From: Cryomorphaceae bacterium
GTDB taxonomy: Bacteria > Bacteroidota > Bacteroidia > Flavobacteriales > Schleiferiaceae
Reading direction: 5' to 3'
Assembly (NCBI GenBank): GCA_013205365.1
Contig: JABMNC010000049.1
Location: 1 to 27,210 of the forward strand
DNA length: 27,210 nt
Shown here: positions 1-9,582 of the stretch, one piece after another
Layout: each line of letters starts with the position of its first letter
Position numbering within the stretch: the first letter of the stretch is position 1
Position numbers and translations under genes: made by a program
The notes under the pieces: model-generated
The model's input: the letters and a program-made list of their open reading frames with translations, nothing else
Told to the model about the DNA's origin: nothing
Database searches by the model: none

Positions 1-822
1 GACTTCGGCTAATCGCGGACCCTTCTCGGTCTGGGTCAAAATAGCCACTTCATTAAGGGGGTCGTGCTCGAGGAAGAGCAGGTAGCCACGGTCTGCGGCT
101 TCGTTGAGAATGCGCGCCTTCTCTTCGAGAGTCAGCAGCGGGCGGGTATCGTAGCCCATCACGTAGGGCAGCGGAATGTGGCCCACCGAGGGGAGCAAAT
201 CGGCCATGTAGACCAAGGTCTGCCCCTGGTGATCGAGAATGGGGCACATTTGGGCGTCAGTGTGGCCGTTGGCGACAAAAGCATCAAAGCCCAGCGGAGT
301 GCTAATTCGAGCGGAATCTCCATCGATAAAATGGAGCTGTCCCGATTCCAAGAGGGGCATAATGTTTTCGCTCAAGAAGCTGGCCTTTTCGCGCGGATTA
401 GGTTTAGTTGCCCATTCCCAATGGCGGGAATGCGTCCAGTAGCGGGCGTTGGCAAAGGCCGGACGAAGCTGGTCGCCATAGCGCTCCACGGCTCCGCCCA
501 CGTGATCAAAGTGCAAATGCGTCAAAAAGACGTCGGTGATGTCGCTGCGGTGAAAGCCCTGCTTGGCCAGGCTTTGGTCGAGCGTCGCGTCGCCATGAAG
601 ATGGTAGTGGCTAAAAAACTTGGGGTCTTGCTTGCCTCCAATGCCGGCATCGATGAGCGTCAGGCGATCGCCATCTTCAACCAAGAGGCAGCGCATGGCC
701 CAGGTACAAAGGTTTTGGGAGTCGGCCGGATTGGTCCGCTCCCAAAGTGCCTTGGGAACCACGCCAAACATGGCGCCGCCGTCGAGCTTAAAAAAGCCGG
801 TGTCAATGGTGTACAGCTTCAT
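1..822 (-). CDS. MBL-fold metallo-hydrolase, 3' end outside window
   Basis: The reading frame is open from the ATG at 822 down to base 1 (274 codons, no stop), so the C-terminus lies beyond the left edge. The protein has the metallo-beta-lactamase signature HLHFDH at residues 102-107, with further candidate metal ligands at His187 (NGHTDAQ), Asp208 (MADLL) and His253 (LEHDP). That is the full dinuclear zinc-type ligand set, so it should be an active hydrolase. There is no signal peptide, so it is probably cytoplasmic. The substrate cannot be read from the sequence; lactonase-like and other MBL hydrolases share this layout. Its start codon overlaps the tadA stop as ATGA, so the two are probably co-transcribed and translationally coupled from the promoter upstream of tadA. 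The family is secure, the specific function is unknown. Confidence 0.88.
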   Translation of the reverse strand, partial: MKLYTIDTGFFKLDGGAMFGVVPKALWERTNPADSQNLCTWAMRCLLVEDGDRLTLIDAGIGGKQDPKFFSHYHLHGDATLDQSLAKQGFHRSDITDVFLTHLHFDHVGGAVERYGDQLRPAFANARYWTHSRHWEWATKPNPREKASFLSENIMPLLESGQLHFIDGDSARISTPLGFDAFVANGHTDAQMCPILDHQGQTLVYMADLLPSVGHIPLPYVMGYDTRPLLTLEEKARILNEAADRGYLLFLEHDPLNEVAILTQTEKGPRLAEV

Positions 823-1277
823 TTTTTGCGCTTGGATCGAAAAAACTCAGTGAGCAGGTCGCCGCAGAGGTCGGCCTCGATTCCGGTGCTGAGCTTCGTT
901 TTGGGATGCAGTTGGCCCCCCATGCTGCGAAATCCGCGCTTCTCGTCGCTGGCCCCGTAGACTACGCGACCCATTTGGGTCCAAAAGAGGGCTCCGGCGC
1001 ACATAGTGCAGGGCTCCAGGGTAACGTAGAGGGTGCAGTCAGGCAGGTACTTGGTGGCTAAATCGTGCGAAGCAGCGGTTATTGCCTGCATTTCGGCATG
1101 GGCCGTAACGTCGTGCAGGCGCTCAGTAAGGTTGTGGCCGCGGGCAATGACCCGGTTTTGCCAGACCACGACGGCACCAACCGGAACCTCATCCTGTTCC
1201 AAAGCCTTGATGGCTTCTTGCAGGGCAAGGCGCATGAAGCGTACGTCGTCTTCGGGTGAGGCTGGGCTAGAGGTCAT
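819..1277 (-). CDS. tadA: tRNA adenosine(34) deaminase TadA
   Basis: A 152-residue protein of the cytidine/deoxycytidylate deaminase fold. It converts A34 to inosine in the anticodon of tRNA-Arg(ACG). The zinc and catalytic motifs are visible: His60-Ala-Glu62 (HAEMQAI), where Glu62 is the proton shuttle, and Pro89-Cys90-x-x-Cys93 (PCTMC). The N-terminal stretch FMRLALQEA and the VPVGAVVV strand are also typical of TadA. Length matches bacterial TadA. The ATG at 1277 is preceded, 4 bases away, by a TATTTTTA element resembling the Bacteroidota -7 box. It is divergent from aspS, so two translation genes share a 48-base intergenic region, and it overlaps the downstream MBL hydrolase by 4 bases. 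Other deaminases (guanine, riboflavin) are less likely given the close TadA match. Confidence 0.95.
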   Translation of the reverse strand: MTSSPASPEDDVRFMRLALQEAIKALEQDEVPVGAVVVWQNRVIARGHNLTERLHDVTAHAEMQAITAASHDLATKYLPDCTLYVTLEPCTMCAGALFWTQMGRVVYGASDEKRGFRSMGGQLHPKTKLSTGIEADLCGDLLTEFFRSKRKK

Positions 1278-1325
1278 GCGGTAAAAATACGGCCTGACTT
1301 AAGGCGCTGCGTTACCTTTGAAACT
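1278..1325. promoter_or_regulatory. divergent tadA/aspS promoter region
   Basis: This 48-base spacer separates two divergent genes. Towards aspS it contains TACCTTTG (1313-1320), a perfect match to the Bacteroidota -7 consensus TAnnTTTG, ending 5 bases before the ATG. Towards tadA, the minus strand carries TATTTTTA (1282-1289), one mismatch from consensus, ending 4 bases before that ATG. I see no convincing TTG -33 element for either. The spacing implies transcription starting at or very near the start codons. Confidence 0.6.
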
Positions 1326-3083
1326 ATGTTCCGAAGTCACTCTTGCGGCGAGATTCGCCTAGACCACGTGGGTCAAACCGTTACCCTTGCTGGTTGGGTT
1401 CAGCGCAGGCGCGATCTAGGGGGCATGTCCTTCATCGATTTGCGCGACCGATATGGAATTACGCAACTGAGCTTCAATGAGTTGCTTGACCCAGAGCGCC
1501 TTGCTCAGGCACGAAAGCTCAACCGCGAATTCGTGATTCAAGCCCGCGGAACCGTGGTGGAGCGCGAGAACAAGAACCCCAACATGGCTACCGGCGACAT
1601 TGAACTAAGGGTGCATGAGCTGGTCCTGCTCAATGCCTCGGCCACCCCGCCCTTTACCATCGAAGACGAAACCGACGGGGGCGAGGAGCTTCGTATGAAG
1701 TACCGCTACCTAGACATCCGACGGGCTCCCGTTCGTCAAAACCTCTTGCTGCGCCATCGCATCAACCGGTCGGTGCGCAGCTACCTCGATAACCTTGGGT
1801 TTGTCGACGTAGAAACTCCGTTTTTAATTAAGTCGACGCCCGAAGGTGCCCGCGACTTTGTGGTGCCCTCGCGCCTGAACCAAAACCAGTTTTACGCGCT
1901 TCCGCAGTCACCGCAAACCTTCAAGCAGTTGCTCATGGTGGCCGGTATGGACCGCTACTACCAGATTGTGCGCTGCTTTAGAGACGAGGACCTGCGCGCC
2001 GACCGCCAGCCGGAATTCACGCAGATTGACTGCGAGATGGCTTTTGTCGAGCAAGAAGACATTTTAAACACTTTTGAAGGCCTGCTGCGCCACGTATTGG
2101 ATGAAGTGCACGGCGTCAAGCTCACAGAGGTGCCCCGCATGACCTACGACGAGGCAATGAGGCGCTACGGCAACGACAAACCTGACATTCGCTTTGGAAT
2201 GGAATTCGTCGAACTCACCGACCGCGTCAAAGGCCAGGGATTCCCAGTTTTTGACCAGGCAGAGCTTGTAGTGGGCCTCAACGCCAAGGGCTGCGGAACC
2301 TACAGCCGCAAGCAGCTCGATGCCCTAACCGACTACGTCAAGCGCCCCCAACTCGGCATGACCGGTCTTATTTGGATGCGCCTCGACGAGCAGGGCCTAC
2401 CGAGTTCTTCGGTAAACAAATTCTTTGACGAGTCCGCACTAAAAAATTGGGCCGTGGCCTTTGGCGCCGAACCCGGCGACCTCGTACTCGTTCTAGCCGG
2501 AGCGGCCGGCAAAACCCGCAAGGCCCTGAGTGAACTTCGGCTGCACCTTGGCCAAGAACTCGGACTGCGCAAGCCCTTTGAGTTCGCACCGCTTTGGGTG
2601 GTCGACTTCCCCCTTCTGGAATGGGACGAAGATTCCGGCCGCTGGTTTGCCATGCACCACCCCTTCACGAGCCCCAAGCCCGAAGACATTGCCCTTCTTG
2701 ATACCGACCCTGGCGCGGTGCGGGCGAACGCATACGACATTGTGCTCAACGGCAACGAAATCGGCGGCGGGTCCATTAGGATTCACGACCGGAGCCTTCA
2801 GGCCCGCATGCTCGAGCTTTTGGGATTCAGCCCCGAAGAGGCCCAAGCGCAGTTTGGATTTTTGATGAATGCCTTTGAGTACGGAGCGCCTCCGCACGGC
2901 GGAATCGCCTTTGGCTTTGACCGCCTTGTGGCCCTGATGGGAGGCGACGAAGTGATTCGCGACTACATCGCATTCCCAAAAAACAACTCCGGACGAGACG
3001 TCATGATTGACGCCCCCGCCGCGATAGCCGAGGCGCAGATGCAGGAGCTCAACCTTTTGCTGCGTTCGAGCGCTAAGTCATGA
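1326..3083 (+). CDS. aspS: aspartate--tRNA ligase
   Basis: A 585-residue class IIb aminoacyl-tRNA synthetase that charges tRNA-Asp in the cytoplasm. Domains in order: OB-fold anticodon-binding domain (about 1-105, GWVQRRRDLGG and FIDLRDR), catalytic core with motif 2 (FRDEDLRADRQPEFTQID, 218-235), the bacterial GAD insertion (roughly 285-410), and motif 3 near the C-terminus (GGIAFGFDRLVALMGG). Residue 31 is Leu in RRRDL; family knowledge links Leu here to discriminating AspRS and His to the non-discriminating form that also charges tRNA-Asn, so I infer a discriminating enzyme. The start is set by the full-length OB fold and by TACCTTTG just upstream. The stop overlaps the next gene as ATGA, suggesting coupling to the chloride transporter. 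Confidence 0.97.
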   Translation: MFRSHSCGEIRLDHVGQTVTLAGWVQRRRDLGGMSFIDLRDRYGITQLSFNELLDPERLAQARKLNREFVIQARGTVVERENKNPNMATGDIELRVHELVLLNASATPPFTIEDETDGGEELRMKYRYLDIRRAPVRQNLLLRHRINRSVRSYLDNLGFVDVETPFLIKSTPEGARDFVVPSRLNQNQFYALPQSPQTFKQLLMVAGMDRYYQIVRCFRDEDLRADRQPEFTQIDCEMAFVEQEDILNTFEGLLRHVLDEVHGVKLTEVPRMTYDEAMRRYGNDKPDIRFGMEFVELTDRVKGQGFPVFDQAELVVGLNAKGCGTYSRKQLDALTDYVKRPQLGMTGLIWMRLDEQGLPSSSVNKFFDESALKNWAVAFGAEPGDLVLVLAGAAGKTRKALSELRLHLGQELGLRKPFEFAPLWVVDFPLLEWDEDSGRWFAMHHPFTSPKPEDIALLDTDPGAVRANAYDIVLNGNEIGGGSIRIHDRSLQARMLELLGFSPEEAQAQFGFLMNAFEYGAPPHGGIAFGFDRLVALMGGDEVIRDYIAFPKNNSGRDVMIDAPAAIAEAQMQELNLLLRSSAKS

Positions 3084-4858
3084 AGCGAACCCGCGAAGCG
3101 ATTGACCTAATCCTTAAGCGCTTTTTGATTTGGCGGGCGCAAAACCTCGACACGAGCACCTTTATTTTGCTGGTCGCAGTGGTCACGGGGCTCATCTCGG
3201 GCCTCGTTGCGGTCGTACTAAAAAATGCCGCCCATGCGGTCCGCGAACTAGTGGTGGCCGAGCGCCTCAGCGACATCTACCAGGTGGGATACTTTCTCTT
3301 TCCATTAATCGGAATCAGCATCGTCATGGTTCTTCGGCACAACCTAAAATGGCGCATGAGGGAGGGCATTCCGATGGCCCTGAGCGCCATTGCCAAAGAT
3401 GGCGGAATTATTCCTCGGTCGGCCATGTATACCAGCTTTGTCGGCTCAGCCTTCACCGTCGGATTCGGCGGTTCGGTCGGCCTAGAAGGCCCGACAGTCG
3501 GCACGGGAGCCGCCATAGGCTCCAACCTTGCCCGTTGGCTACGCCTTGGTTTTAAGCAGCGGATTCTCCTAATTTCCTGTGCCACCGCAGGGGCCCTGGG
3601 CAGCATCTTTGGCACTCCGATCGCAGCCCTGGTCTTTACCCTCGAAGTGTTTAGCCTCGACCTCACTTTGGGCGCACTGGTTCCGCTCCTGCTCGCCTCT
3701 GCCACTGGGTCGCTCACGGGCCTGCTCCTCAGCGACGGAACCACCCTGTTCACTGTCAGCGGAATAGGGAAGTTTGAGCCGCAGTTCATTCCTCAATACA
3801 TCGGGCTAGGGCTGGCCACGGCGATTTTTTCAGTCTACGTCAAGCGCACCCACCTTTGGTCGATGTCGCTGCTCGAGAACGTCCGAAGGCCCTGGTTTCG
3901 TGCGGTTTCAGGCGGACTCCTTTTGGGTGGCGCAATTTTTTTGATTCCGCCTCTCTACGGCGAGGGCTTCTCGAGCATCACCGCGGCACTTCAGGGAGAC
4001 CTTGCCGCCTTGCTGGACCAAAGTTTTATTCCATGGCACAACCAAAGTGCCTGGGTTATCATTGCGCTGCTGCTTGGCCTCGCCCTAATGAAGTCCCTGG
4101 CTGCCGGACTTACCATTCACGCAGGGGGCGTAGGGGGTATGTTTGCGCCAACCCTTTTTATGGGCGCCATACTGGGTTTGGCCTATGTTCTGATGCTTGA
4201 GCAGTTCGGCATGGACGTTCCGTCGGTTCATTTTGTGCTCGTAGCCATGGCCGGACTCATGGCCGGGGTCATGCACGCTCCCCTGACCGCAATGTTCATG
4301 ATTACCGAAATCAGCGGCGGATACCCCCTTATTTTGCCTCTGATGCTGGTGTCGGCCCTCAGTTTTTTTGTGTCGCGCTCGCTCAGTCCTCACTCGATAT
4401 ATACCGCTCCCTTGGCTGCTGCGGGCGGAATCTGGACTTCAGACCGCGACAAGGCCGTTCTTAGTTTGATTCACTGGGACGACGTTCTAGAACGCGGAAT
4501 CGCAGATGTGGAACCCCTTCTCGGCTTCGACGAGGCCGTCCAGCGCCTAATGGCCGAACACAAAAACATGCTCGCTATCGTCGAAGATGGCCGTCTGCTC
4601 GGAACCCTCACCTGGGACGACGTTAGGCGGGCACAGCGTTTGAATCAGCCTCCTTTGCTCGCGCGCGACGCAATGTCGGGCATATCCTACCAGGTAGACC
4701 TCAACTCGAGCATGGAGGATGCCGTAAAGCGTGTTGAGCGCATGGACCAGTGGTACGTTCCCGTCATCGATAAGGGCCAGTGGGCCGGCTTTTTGTCTAA
4801 AGCCAAGCTCTTTGAGGTTTACCGAAGGCGCCTGCGCGAGGTTAGTCAGGAGGCCTAG
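3080..4858 (+). CDS. CLC-family chloride channel/transporter with CBS pair
   Basis: A 592-residue inner-membrane protein with the CLC fold (about 25-450) followed by a cytosolic CBS pair (about 470-585). CLC hallmarks are REGIP (94-98), GLEGPTVGTG with the gating glutamate at Glu136, GGMFAP (352-357) and Tyr441 in SIYTAP. The E. coli ClcA proton-pathway glutamate (Glu203) aligns with Val190 in FTLEVF, a residue typical of CLC channels, so transport may not be strictly proton-coupled. The central Ser of the GSGIP filter aligns with Glu95. Both inferences rest on a by-eye alignment. It starts inside the aspS stop (ATGA), an unusual operon partner. Substrate could be chloride or another anion; no fluoride-specific feature is evident. 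Confidence 0.93.
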   Translation: MKRTREAIDLILKRFLIWRAQNLDTSTFILLVAVVTGLISGLVAVVLKNAAHAVRELVVAERLSDIYQVGYFLFPLIGISIVMVLRHNLKWRMREGIPMALSAIAKDGGIIPRSAMYTSFVGSAFTVGFGGSVGLEGPTVGTGAAIGSNLARWLRLGFKQRILLISCATAGALGSIFGTPIAALVFTLEVFSLDLTLGALVPLLLASATGSLTGLLLSDGTTLFTVSGIGKFEPQFIPQYIGLGLATAIFSVYVKRTHLWSMSLLENVRRPWFRAVSGGLLLGGAIFLIPPLYGEGFSSITAALQGDLAALLDQSFIPWHNQSAWVIIALLLGLALMKSLAAGLTIHAGGVGGMFAPTLFMGAILGLAYVLMLEQFGMDVPSVHFVLVAMAGLMAGVMHAPLTAMFMITEISGGYPLILPLMLVSALSFFVSRSLSPHSIYTAPLAAAGGIWTSDRDKAVLSLIHWDDVLERGIADVEPLLGFDEAVQRLMAEHKNMLAIVEDGRLLGTLTWDDVRRAQRLNQPPLLARDAMSGISYQVDLNSSMEDAVKRVERMDQWYVPVIDKGQWAGFLSKAKLFEVYRRRLREVSQEA

Positions 4859-4991
4859 AGCCATGAAAATTTTCTCAGATAATTGGCATAGGTAGCTGTT
4901 GGTCAATGCAATAGGTATTCTCAAGAATTTCTTTGGGGGTCGAGCATCCCCGTTAAACAAGTTCAAAGTAGCCATTCAGTATTTTTACCGG

Positions 4992-7900
4992 ATGCGAATT
5001 ACAGTTACCACCTTATTATTAGCCCTATCTACCGCCTTATCGGCCCAACAACCCGCTTGGCTTCAGCAGTGGAACGACCCGACCACCAACGTTTATGACG
5101 TAGTCAAAGAATTTGATGCGGCCTTTGAAGGCATGGCGGCCGAGAAAGGAAAGGGCTGGAAGCAGTTCAAGCGCTGGGAAGCATTTATGGATCCGCGGGT
5201 CTACCCTTCTGGGCAACGACCCAATCCGACTTCTCTTTCTATGGGAATGGAGCAAATTCAGCAAAGCTGGGGCAGTACCTCCACGGGAGCAAGTGGAATT
5301 GGCCAGTGGACGCCGGTCGGACCCTTCAACGGAAACCCCATTCAAGGAATTGGACGCATCAACGTTGTCGCCTTTCACCCCACCGAGAGCAACGTAGTTT
5401 TTGCAGGGGCACCTGCCGGAGGACTCTGGAAGACCACCGACAATGGAACCACCTGGAACACCAACACCGACCTCTTGCCCAATTTGGGCGTTAGCGGCAT
5501 TGCCATTGATCCGATTAACCCCGACACCATGTACCTGGCAACCGGCGACCGCGATGGAGGAGACACCTACAGCATCGGCGTACTAAAATCAACCGACGGT
5601 GGAACCTCATGGAAGCCAACCGGTCTGACCCTGCAGCTCACCAACTATGCCCGCCTGACGGGCATGGTAATTCACCCCAACCAAACCCAACACCTCGTAG
5701 TTTCTACGCGAAGTGGGATCTACCGCACTACCAATGGCGGAGCGAACTGGTCTGTGGTGCAAGGTGGGAGCTTCCAGTCCTTGAGTATGGTGCCGGGAGC
5801 CCCACACTTACTCTATGCTGGAACATCCGCCAACGGCAAAGTCTGGTTTTCTCGCGACTTCGGCGCCACCTGGATTCAGGTCAACGGCAACGGCCTCCCT
5901 TTGAGCGGACCTGCTCGCTGCGAAGTAGCTACCACGGGGGCAGACAGCAACTACGTCTATGCTTTGTTTGGAGCCAGCAACAACGGCCTCTACGGCGTGT
6001 ACCGCTCTACGGACCGGGGCGCAAACTGGAGCCAAATGCACGGCGCTACTCCCAACCTCATGGATTGGTCCACCAACGGAAGTGGGGCAGGCGGCCAGGC
6101 CTGGTACGACCTTGCAATTGCAGTATCTCCAATCAACAAAGACGACCTTTTGGTGGGGGGTGTAAACATTTGGAAATCCATCAACGGTGGAGCCAACTTT
6201 TCACTTAGTGCGCACTGGTATGGCGGTGGGGGCGTGTCCAACGTCCACGCAGACCAACACTGGTTCAAGTTCAGGCCCGGCACCAGCGAGCTTTGGGTTG
6301 GCAACGACGGAGGCGTATACGTATCGCCCAATGGAGGAGTCAACAACAACTGGCAAATGCGCAGCTCTGGATTGGCGGTCTCCCAATACTATAAAATCGC
6401 GACAACTCCTGTCAATCCCAGTTGGACCCTTGCGGGATCCCAAGATAATGGAACCCACCTCAACAAAACAAGCTGGGCCAGAGTCCGCGGCGGAGACGGA
6501 ATGGATTGCGGCATGGATCCCGGCAACGAACTCGTGATGTATGCCTCAATCTACTACGGCGACTTTGACAAATCCAACAACGGCGGCGCCAGCTTCAATG
6601 CTCCCTTTAGCCTTCCGCCGAGCGGAAGCGGTAATTGGGTAACTCCATTTTTAGTGAGCCGCCACAGTGGCAGCGTGCTCTACGCCGGATTTACCCGCGT
6701 TTGGAAGTCGACCAACGGCGGAGTCAGTTTTGCCGCAACGAGCACAACCACACTGCTTGGCAGCGACAATATCGACGTTTTGGCCGAGTCGCCGAGCAAC
6801 CCTAACGTGCTTTATGCGGCTATCAATCAGTACCTATTTCGTTCAACCAACGGGGGGCAAAATTGGACTCAACTGAGCGGCGGACCCGGCAGCCATGTAA
6901 TCTCTGACATTGCCGTTGACCCCAATGATCCCTTGCATATCGCAGTATGCCGCAGCGGCTACGTAGCGGGCCAAAAAGTATTTGAATCCTTTAACGGCGG
7001 CACAACTTATTCCAACATTACGGGCCTACTCCCCAACATTCCCACCAATGCTATTGTCTTTGAGCCAGGAGGCAACAGCATGATTTACGTGGGTACTGAC
7101 CTGGGCATGTTTGTGCGCGACAACCTTCTTGGTAATTGGGTTCCGTTCAATGCAGACCTTCCTAACGTCATCGTTAACGACATAGAAATGCTGAGCGGGC
7201 CCCGCACCGTGCGCATCGGAACCTACGGTCGCGGCGTCTGGGAATCGCCCTTTGCCGGAGACCTGCTCAAGCGTCCTACTGCTGCACTGCGGTCCAACCC
7301 AGCCTCAACCTGCGGACTCGGCGACACCATCCAACTCCAGGATGCGTCGGTGGGGCTGGTAACGGCTTGGAACTGGTCGGTTTACCCTAGTGCCGGCGCC
7401 ACGCTAATTGGAGCCAATACTGCCGCAGCCAAGCTGGTGATTAGCCAAGTTGGACTTTACAGCATTAGCCTCGTTGCAGCAAACGTGTATGGAAGCGATA
7501 CCGCGATCGCTGTTCAGTCGATTGCCGCAGGCGGATTCCCCCTACCCGCTGGCGAAGGATTCGTACCGGGATTTGACCAACGCTGGTCCATCGAAAACTC
7601 CGACCGCAACGCCACCTGGGAGGCTTTTGCCGCAGGCTCCAGCGACGGTGACCTGGCCTCTATGCGCATGCCCCACTTTGCGCTGCCCCTCACTGCCTCG
7701 GGCCAACGCGATGCCCTGATCTCGCCGGTTTACAGCCTTGATAGCGGCTCTTCGCTCACGCTCGACGTGGCCTACCGTTTGGTTTCAGCCACTCAGGCAA
7801 GCGATACCCTCAAAATTTGGGTTCAGCCCTGCGGTTCCACGGCATGGAATCTCTTGGCCACGCGCTTTGAAGCGGGAACGCTGAACTGGGCTACTGGCAG

Positions 7901-9536
7901 CCCGCAGGCCACTGCATTGGTTCCTGCCTCGGCAGCGGACTGGCGTCGCGACAGCATCTTCTTGGGCGGACTTTCTGGCCCTTCGCGCTTTAAAATTGAA
8001 GCAAGGCATGCCGGAGGCAACCACCTCTACCTCGACCGGTTCAGGCTGCTCAAAGCCAGCACCGCGTCCCCTGTTGCAGACTTCATTGCCCCTGACAGTG
8101 CATGCGCGGCGCGTACCGTCACCTTCTATGCCACGGGCATGCCGGCACCCGGCAGCGGAACCGCAGGCGCTGCCTTGGGAGCAACCTACTCCTGGACCTT
8201 CTCGAGCGGAAGCCCAACCACCAGCACCCTGGCCAACCCAAGCATAAGCTTTACCGCTGCGGGCACCCATACCGCCACCCTCGTGGTGAGCACTGCAGGC
8301 GGAACCTCAAGCGTCAGCAAGACCCTTGTGGTGAAGGCCGCCGTGGTTCCGAGCGTGAGCATTGTAAACCAGAGCGGAAGCATCTGCGCCAACAGCCCGG
8401 CTACCTTTGTGGCGACCGCGGTCAATGGCGGCAGCAACCCTCGCTACCAATGGACGGTAAACAACCAGCCACGCGGGTTTAACAGCGCCACCTTCACCAC
8501 GGTAAATCTTCAAAATGCCGACGTGGTCCGCTGCCAAATCTTCAGCAGCGAAGAGTGCGCCAGCCTGATGATGGTGCCCTCGAACGCCATTACCGCCGTG
8601 GTACTGCCTCTGCCGACCGTTGACGCGGGTAGCTACGCCTCGGCATGCGTGGAAGACGGCCCAATAGCATTGAGCGGAACTCCTTCTGGCGGGCAATGGA
8701 GCGGAACCGGCGTGACCGGCTCTGCCTTCAACCCCACTGGCTTGGGACCAGGAGTCTACACGGTGACCTATTCCTACACCAACATGGCAGGCTGCACGGG
8801 TACGGCATCGAGCAGCATTCAAATCAATGCGGCCCCCAATGTGTTCTTGAACTTTGGTACGGACGTTCTCTGCATCAGCGACCCTGCCCTCAGCCCGAGC
8901 GGAGGCTTCCCAGGCGGAGGAACCTACCTGGTCAACGGCAACCCGACCAGCAGCATTGTGGCCTCGCAGTTGGGAACCGGAAGGCACGAGCTTAAGTACC
9001 AGTTCGTTCAGAACCAATGCGTAGGAGAGCGCGTCGACAGCTTTGATGTCGTTTCTGCTCCGCCTGCTGCGACCATTCACGACTGGAACGGTGATTCGCT
9101 CTACTGCCCTCAAACAGCCCTAAACCCGCTGTGGACAGTGCAGTGGCTCAACGCCAACCAGAGTCCGATACCGGGAGCGACCTCGCCGAGTTTCATTGCG
9201 CCTGCTCCGGGAACCTACTTTGTGCGACTTCGCGCCGGCAGCAGCTGCGTTAGCACGAGCGGACCATCAATTGTACTGTCCAACAGCGAGTTCCAGCTGC
9301 GAGGCTTCAAGCTCCAGCCCAATCCGACCCGAGGCATAGTCGACCTGTCGTGGCTTGCGCAAGGAAGCAGTGCTTGGACGGCCGAACTGAGGAGCCTCAA
9401 CGGAGCCTTGATTCAGCAAACTTCGGGTATGGAACCGCACTTCACCATGGACCTTGGAACGCTTCCAGCCGGAATTTATGTGCTCCGCGTGGAACAGGAA
9501 GGACGTATTATCGTTCAAGAGGTGGTGAAAATGTAG
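4992..9536 (+). CDS. secreted Asp-box (VPS10/sortilin-like) propeller protein with T9SS sorting domain
   Basis: The frame extends upstream to 4899, but the ATG at 4992 starts a clear signal peptide (MRITVTTLLLALSTALSA, then QQ), giving 1514 residues. Eleven Asp-box-like motifs (S-x-D/N-x-G-x-x-W/F) start near residues 147, 199, 245, 286, 338, 395, 444, 527, 572, 617 and 665, indicating a large VPS10/GH74-type beta-propeller region. Then come a PKD-like domain (about 750-835), a jelly-roll-like segment, another PKD domain (about 1020-1100), Ig-like repeats, and from about 1438 a T9SS type A sorting domain (KLQPNPTRGIVDLSW, LPAGIYVLRVE). It should be exported by Sec, then released or anchored at the surface by T9SS. 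Such proteins are adhesins or carbohydrate-active enzymes; no catalytic residue could be assigned. It stands alone between the CLC gene and a strong terminator. Confidence 0.92.
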   Translation: MRITVTTLLLALSTALSAQQPAWLQQWNDPTTNVYDVVKEFDAAFEGMAAEKGKGWKQFKRWEAFMDPRVYPSGQRPNPTSLSMGMEQIQQSWGSTSTGASGIGQWTPVGPFNGNPIQGIGRINVVAFHPTESNVVFAGAPAGGLWKTTDNGTTWNTNTDLLPNLGVSGIAIDPINPDTMYLATGDRDGGDTYSIGVLKSTDGGTSWKPTGLTLQLTNYARLTGMVIHPNQTQHLVVSTRSGIYRTTNGGANWSVVQGGSFQSLSMVPGAPHLLYAGTSANGKVWFSRDFGATWIQVNGNGLPLSGPARCEVATTGADSNYVYALFGASNNGLYGVYRSTDRGANWSQMHGATPNLMDWSTNGSGAGGQAWYDLAIAVSPINKDDLLVGGVNIWKSINGGANFSLSAHWYGGGGVSNVHADQHWFKFRPGTSELWVGNDGGVYVSPNGGVNNNWQMRSSGLAVSQYYKIATTPVNPSWTLAGSQDNGTHLNKTSWARVRGGDGMDCGMDPGNELVMYASIYYGDFDKSNNGGASFNAPFSLPPSGSGNWVTPFLVSRHSGSVLYAGFTRVWKSTNGGVSFAATSTTTLLGSDNIDVLAESPSNPNVLYAAINQYLFRSTNGGQNWTQLSGGPGSHVISDIAVDPNDPLHIAVCRSGYVAGQKVFESFNGGTTYSNITGLLPNIPTNAIVFEPGGNSMIYVGTDLGMFVRDNLLGNWVPFNADLPNVIVNDIEMLSGPRTVRIGTYGRGVWESPFAGDLLKRPTAALRSNPASTCGLGDTIQLQDASVGLVTAWNWSVYPSAGATLIGANTAAAKLVISQVGLYSISLVAANVYGSDTAIAVQSIAAGGFPLPAGEGFVPGFDQRWSIENSDRNATWEAFAAGSSDGDLASMRMPHFALPLTASGQRDALISPVYSLDSGSSLTLDVAYRLVSATQASDTLKIWVQPCGSTAWNLLATRFEAGTLNWATGSPQATALVPASAADWRRDSIFLGGLSGPSRFKIEARHAGGNHLYLDRFRLLKASTASPVADFIAPDSACAARTVTFYATGMPAPGSGTAGAALGATYSWTFSSGSPTTSTLANPSISFTAAGTHTATLVVSTAGGTSSVSKTLVVKAAVVPSVSIVNQSGSICANSPATFVATAVNGGSNPRYQWTVNNQPRGFNSATFTTVNLQNADVVRCQIFSSEECASLMMVPSNAITAVVLPLPTVDAGSYASACVEDGPIALSGTPSGGQWSGTGVTGSAFNPTGLGPGVYTVTYSYTNMAGCTGTASSSIQINAAPNVFLNFGTDVLCISDPALSPSGGFPGGGTYLVNGNPTSSIVASQLGTGRHELKYQFVQNQCVGERVDSFDVVSAPPAATIHDWNGDSLYCPQTALNPLWTVQWLNANQSPIPGATSPSFIAPAPGTYFVRLRAGSSCVSTSGPSIVLSNSEFQLRGFKLQPNPTRGIVDLSWLAQGSSAWTAELRSLNGALIQQTSGMEPHFTMDLGTLPAGIYVLRVEQEGRIIVQEVVKM

Positions 9537-9582
9537 GCTTTACCGCCCATGATTTATAAACTCTTAGCCTTTTAAAAACGAC

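Noticed and set aside
64..960. 298-residue plus-strand open frame over the MBL hydrolase and tadA
   Set aside because: It is the shadow of the minus-strand MBL gene, whose translation has a complete HxHxDH site and runs off the edge. The plus frame has no recognisable motif.
4935..4951. GGGG...CCCC hairpin after the CLC gene as a terminator
   Set aside because: Only four pairs and no following T run.
4899..4991. Upstream extension of the T9SS protein
   Set aside because: The extra 31 residues precede a textbook signal peptide starting at 4992 and would bury it.
8307..9113. 268-residue minus-strand frame inside the propeller gene
   Set aside because: It overlaps PKD/Ig-like coding sequence entirely and has no homology features of its own.
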